Source of the DNA: an uncultured Collinsella sp.
GTDB taxonomy: Bacteria > Actinomycetota > Coriobacteriia > Coriobacteriales > Coriobacteriaceae
Assembly: GCA_900554465.1 (NCBI GenBank)
Contig: USHF01000069.1
Coordinates: forward strand, 1 to 7,369
Reading direction: 5' to 3'
DNA: 7,369 nt
Shown: piece by piece, positions 4,613 to 7,369 of the stretch
Layout of the letters: every line of letters begins with the position of its first letter
Numbering within the stretch: position 1 is the stretch's first letter
Notes under the pieces: generated by a model
Seen by the model: only the letters and a program-made list of their open reading frames with translations
Told to the model about the DNA's origin: nothing
The model's database searches: none
Program-made: the position numbers and the translations under genes

Positions 4613-6274
4613 TTACTCCTGCTCGGACTCCTCAGCCTGCTTACGGCTGCGGATGAGATGAGCCACGCCGATACACAGCACCGCGCCACCAGCGATCCAA
4701 GTGAACGTCACGCCGTTAAGGCCGGTGAGCGGGAGGCCGGAACCCTGCTTGTTTTTGACGATCAAGGCAGCAGTACCGTTGTCCGTGTTAGTCGTGTCAA
4801 CCTCGACCAAATTGGAACCCCTGGTGCTCGTCTTGACCGTAATCTTGTTTTCTCCCTCTCCCTCTGCTTGGTTGAATCCAATGGCTTTGATGGTGAAGGT
4901 GAACTCGGGGATGGTGTTATAGCCGGCGAGCGTTTGGGTCTCCTTGACGGTGTAGGTGCCGGCATCGAGGCCCTTGACGTTAATCTCGCCGGAGTCGGTG
5001 GTCGTGAACTCATAAGCCTCAGTACCGAGGGAGCCATTCTCCTGGACATACATGTCCTTGGATGCAATATCGTCGGGATCAGTGGCACGGATGGTGAACT
5101 TTACGCCCTTAAGTATCTTATTCTCATCCGTCGCGTCCTTCTTGACGAGCTTGAGCGCATAGGTGTAGTCGCGCACGGTGTCGGGCACAGACTCACCCCG
5201 GGAATCGTGGCCAGGGTTGTTGGAGTAGATGAGCTTGACGGTGTTGGAGTTGCCCGTGCCACCGACAACGACATGCTGGGACTTATTCGGGTCGAGCTTG
5301 GCGCTGTACGTGACAACGACCCTTGTATGCTCGCCGACAGTGACGCCGGCCGCCGTGGCGGCAGCCTTAAGATCGTCAAACTTTACGCTCAAGACCGTTC
5401 TGCCATTTGAATCGGGATCAGACACGGTCACAGAAGTAGGCGTGATCTGAGTCTCACCAATCACGGCCTTGACAGTGGACTTATCAACAGTCAAACCGGC
5501 AGACAGCTCATCGTGGAACTCATAATAGTAGGTGCTGAACGTGTCGACATTGCTTGCAACCGTGCCGGTCAGCTTGTACTGAACGGTCTGACCCATCTGG
5601 GAGTCCGCCTTGTACTTCCAGTCGTTGTCCGCACCATCGTCCTTGACCTGCTTCGTCACGGTCGGGATGCTCGTCTTCTCGGTAACGACCACTGCGTTGC
5701 CGCCCACGACTGCAAAGATCGGCGAGGTACCGGTCTGCTTCTCATTCGCACTGAGCGAGTCGGTATCGGTCATGAACAGGTAGTAGCCAGCGCTCGTAGT
5801 GGTGAAAGCGCGACCGGCGGCAAAGGAATCGCCCGTAGCGGTAACACTCTTCTCTACAGCCAAGGCAATCTTGTTAAGGATGCTGCTCTGCGGCAGACTC
5901 GTGGTATCAGTGGTATCAGTGATCTTGGAAAGGTAGTCGGCAACGTCAGAAGCGGTCGAGTCTAAGGTAATCCCTGGGGCATTATTATCAACAAGCACCT
6001 TCAGGACCGCAGTCTCTGCGTCATCACTCGCCCACTCAATGTTGGACGCAACCTTACCGGACTTTCCGTCAATAACGTCAGCCTTAAAAATCTGATACGC
6101 CTTGAACGAAGTGGAGTCATTGTCCACGGACTTGTTAATCGTGAGCGAATAGCTGGGGGCAGCACCCTCCGCAGCAAACGCCATCGTGACTGTCGCCATC
6201 ACGCCGCCGAAGCTCAGGGCTGCGGTGAGGCCGGCGGTTACTGCCAGGCGTGCGATGTTCTTGGTTGTTTTCAT
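4613..6274 (-). CDS. LPXTG-anchored major (shaft) pilin
   Basis: This is a secreted pilus backbone subunit polymerised by a class C sortase. It has 553 residues and is complete. A Sec signal peptide (basic MKTTKNIAR, hydrophobic core, cleavage near AFA-AEG at 34-36) is followed by an N-terminal domain (about 40-195). Next is an isopeptide-forming fimbrial D2-type domain (about 205-365, with TYYYEFHDELSAGLTV at 249-264 and NTVKLIYSN at 344-352). A SpaA/Cna-B-type domain (about 370-510) shows Lys378, the E-box glutamate E445 in YTVKETQTLAGY, and Asn508 in LIVKNK, the likely Lys-Asn isopeptide set. The C terminus has LPLTG (514-518), a hydrophobic helix and the charged tail RSRKQAEESEQE. A typical YPK pilin motif is not visible; K200 in VVVTEKTSIP sits at the matching place. 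AGAGGT lies six bases before the ATG. Its GC is lower than that of its neighbours. It probably shares a transcript with the upstream adhesin. Confidence 0.94.
   Translation of the reverse strand: MKTTKNIARLAVTAGLTAALSFGGVMATVTMAFAAEGAAPSYSLTINKSVDNDSTSFKAYQIFKADVIDGKSGKVASNIEWASDDAETAVLKVLVDNNAPGITLDSTASDVADYLSKITDTTDTTSLPQSSILNKIALAVEKSVTATGDSFAAGRAFTTTSAGYYLFMTDTDSLSANEKQTGTSPIFAVVGGNAVVVTEKTSIPTVTKQVKDDGADNDWKYKADSQMGQTVQYKLTGTVASNVDTFSTYYYEFHDELSAGLTVDKSTVKAVIGETQITPTSVTVSDPDSNGRTVLSVKFDDLKAAATAAGVTVGEHTRVVVTYSAKLDPNKSQHVVVGGTGNSNTVKLIYSNNPGHDSRGESVPDTVRDYTYALKLVKKDATDENKILKGVKFTIRATDPDDIASKDMYVQENGSLGTEAYEFTTTDSGEINVKGLDAGTYTVKETQTLAGYNTIPEFTFTIKAIGFNQAEGEGENKITVKTSTRGSNLVEVDTTNTDNGTAALIVKNKQGSGLPLTGLNGVTFTWIAGGAVLCIGVAHLIRSRKQAEESEQE
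5901..5918. repeat. 9-base direct duplication inside the pilin gene
   Basis: GTGGTATCA occurs twice in tandem (5901-5909 and 5910-5918), and a third imperfect start (GTGATC) follows. On the coding strand it encodes a Thr/Asp-rich run, TDTTDTTS, near residues 119-126 of the pilin. In-frame gain or loss of a unit would lengthen or shorten a surface loop of the N-terminal domain by three residues. Confidence 0.6.
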
Positions 6275-6393
6275 GTTGGGACCTCTTTCTTGGAGGTTGC
6301 TTTAATTCTCGTCATCACCAAAAGTCAGCAGGCTCATTTCCCTGCGCTCTAATCGCTACGGAGGTAGTACGCCACTGAGCAAGGGGGGGGCAA
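6275..6393 (-). other. Gap between adhesin and major pilin genes
   Basis: This is a 119-base spacer on the minus strand. It contains the C8 tract next to the adhesin stop, no convincing terminator, and the pilin ribosome site AGAGGT. A small hairpin (complements of 6293-6297 and 6281-6285, ACCTC/GAGGT with a seven-base loop) could mask that ribosome site. The absence of a terminator favours co-transcription of the two pilin genes. Confidence 0.55.
6383..6390. repeat. Homopolymer of eight G (C8 on the coding strand)
   Basis: Eight consecutive G on the plus strand begin three bases after the stop codon of the upstream adhesin in the direction of transcription (TAA, TTG, then C8). Runs of this length slip readily during replication. 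The tract is outside both coding frames, so a change in length would act on transcription or mRNA and not on the protein sequence. Confidence 0.9.
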
Positions 6394-7369
6394 TTATTTA
6401 TCATGGCGACCTCCTCCCCGCTTGATGACGAGCGCGACGACAATAGCCACTACTCCGATGACGGCCAAAGCCGTTACCAACACCAACGTTCTATCTCCCG
6501 TCGAGGGCATAAAGCCTCGACTCACTTCGTTACTTGGGGTGTTAAGCACCGACAACTCGACTAAACCCTTCCCGGCATCGGCGGCATCAACTCGCAGAGG
6601 GCTTTCGGCCGATACGGTCACCTTAGGCTTGGCGGCCGCCACCTGGTCGACATCCAGGCCCTCGGCCTTGACCGTCACGCAGCACGTGCCCTCAAAGGCG
6701 GTGTAGCCCTTGGGCGCCTTGAGCTCGCGGACCTCCAGCTTGCCCGAGTCCACGCCCGAGACGGTCACGCGGCCGTCCTCGCCCGTGGTGACGGTGGCCT
6801 TGCCCTCCGCATCCCACGTGCCATCGGCCGCTAGCGTGCGGCCGCGGTCGTCGGCGATGCTCAGGACCGCCCCGGCAAGCGGCTTGTCGCCGTCGCTGCC
6901 GCGCTTGGTGAGCGCGAGATCCCAGGTGTAGGCGCACGCATCATCGCTCGGCGTGCGAGTGAAGCCGGCATCGCTGAACTGGTCGGCAAAGGGAGAGCGC
7001 GGGTAACGCAGGTAGACCTCGTTGGGGTTGCCCTTCGCGATGCCGTGGTTGCACGCGCTGTTGAGCGGCGCGTTGTACACGGCGACCACGCGGGCGCCCG
7101 CGGTGAAGGCGTCGGCCCCGCCAAGCGCGGCGATGAGGTCGCCGGTACGCACGGTGAAGGTTCCGTCAACCGCTACCTTGGTGGCGCACTGGGCCGTGAT
7201 GTCGGTCCAGCCCTTCGCGGGCTCGGTGTCGGCTCGGCCGTCCTTGCCGGTCTGGACGGCGTCGAAGCCACCGTCCGCGCCCGCCGCCACGTACACGCGC
7301 ACGCTCGCGGCCACCTTGGAGGGGTCGAGCCCCGCGCCCATGGTGTCGACGAACCGCACCGTATAGGTA
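6394..7369 (-). CDS. LPXTG-type pilin/pilus adhesin, C-terminal part (cut by window edge)
   Basis: This is a cell-wall-anchored surface protein, probably the minor or tip subunit of the same pilus. Its N-terminal part lies beyond the window. The frame is open to the edge (324 visible residues), and the internal GTG/ATG codons are not real starts. The visible part opens with TYTVRFVDTMGAGLDP, matching the start of the D2-type domain of the neighbouring pilin. NEVYLRYP and the Cna-B/SpaA-like domain follow, the latter with Lys155 (LALTKRG), the E-box E215 in LEVRELKAPKGY, and the Asn of LSVLNTP near 276. It ends with the sorting signal MPSTG (visible residues 287-291; 6496-6510), a hydrophobic helix and the basic tail KRGGGRHDK. 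Met replaces the usual Leu of LPXTG. Several cysteines (SACNH, DACAY, GTCC) are unusual for sortase pilins and might form disulfides. It lies upstream of the major pilin, with no terminator between them. Confidence 0.88.
   Translation of the reverse strand, partial: TYTVRFVDTMGAGLDPSKVAASVRVYVAAGADGGFDAVQTGKDGRADTEPAKGWTDITAQCATKVAVDGTFTVRTGDLIAALGGADAFTAGARVVAVYNAPLNSACNHGIAKGNPNEVYLRYPRSPFADQFSDAGFTRTPSDDACAYTWDLALTKRGSDGDKPLAGAVLSIADDRGRTLAADGTWDAEGKATVTTGEDGRVTVSGVDSGKLEVRELKAPKGYTAFEGTCCVTVKAEGLDVDQVAAAKPKVTVSAESPLRVDAADAGKGLVELSVLNTPSNEVSRGFMPSTGDRTLVLVTALAVIGVVAIVVALVIKRGGGRHDK

Noticed and set aside
4355..5410. 351-codon open frame on the plus strand
   Set aside because: It is antisense to the LPLTG end of the pilin and crosses the pilin terminator; no domain or ribosome site supports it.

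Overview
The window looks like one end of a draft-genome contig from a high-GC Gram-positive bacterium. The best guess is an actinobacterium of the class Coriobacteriia, close to Collinsella. This rests on GC-rich codon use, a gatC-gatA-gatB operon, and LPXTG pilins with a class C sortase. The genus is inferred from general resemblance and is not proven here. The first 42 bases are not biological: they are an Illumina Nextera i5 adapter ending in the 19-base Tn5 mosaic end, so genomic sequence starts at base 43.

All confident protein genes lie on the minus strand, so transcription runs from high to low coordinates. From right to left they are: (1) the C-terminal part of a wall-anchored pilin or pilus-tip adhesin (6394-7369, cut by the window edge), ending in an MPSTG sorting signal; (2) a 119-base gap with a run of eight C on the coding strand just after the adhesin stop codon; (3) a complete 553-residue LPLTG major pilin (4613-6274), followed by a strong rho-independent terminator (4476-4512); (4) a 541-base gap with several hairpins and a candidate small RNA on the plus strand (about 4241-4339); (5) a 312-residue class C pilin sortase (3133-4071); (6) a 325-base repeat-rich gap with two hairpins whose arms share ACCAYCACAA, plus a 21-base tandem repeat; (7) gatC, gatA and gatB, joined by 1-base TAATG overlaps, with gatB cut off by the adapter after 313 codons.

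Two unrelated functions are therefore neighbours. The right half builds a sortase-assembled pilus: the sortase joins pilin subunits through their LPXTG-like signals, and the Cna-B-type domains are probably stabilised by Lys-Asn isopeptide bonds. The left half encodes the GatCAB amidotransferase, which makes Gln-tRNA(Gln) and/or Asn-tRNA(Asn) from the mischarged tRNAs. I see no new enzyme system. The points most worth a second look are the C8 tract between the two pilin genes (possible phase variation), the structured region between pilin and sortase, the BIME-like alternating hairpin array, and a roughly 70-residue insertion in GatB.
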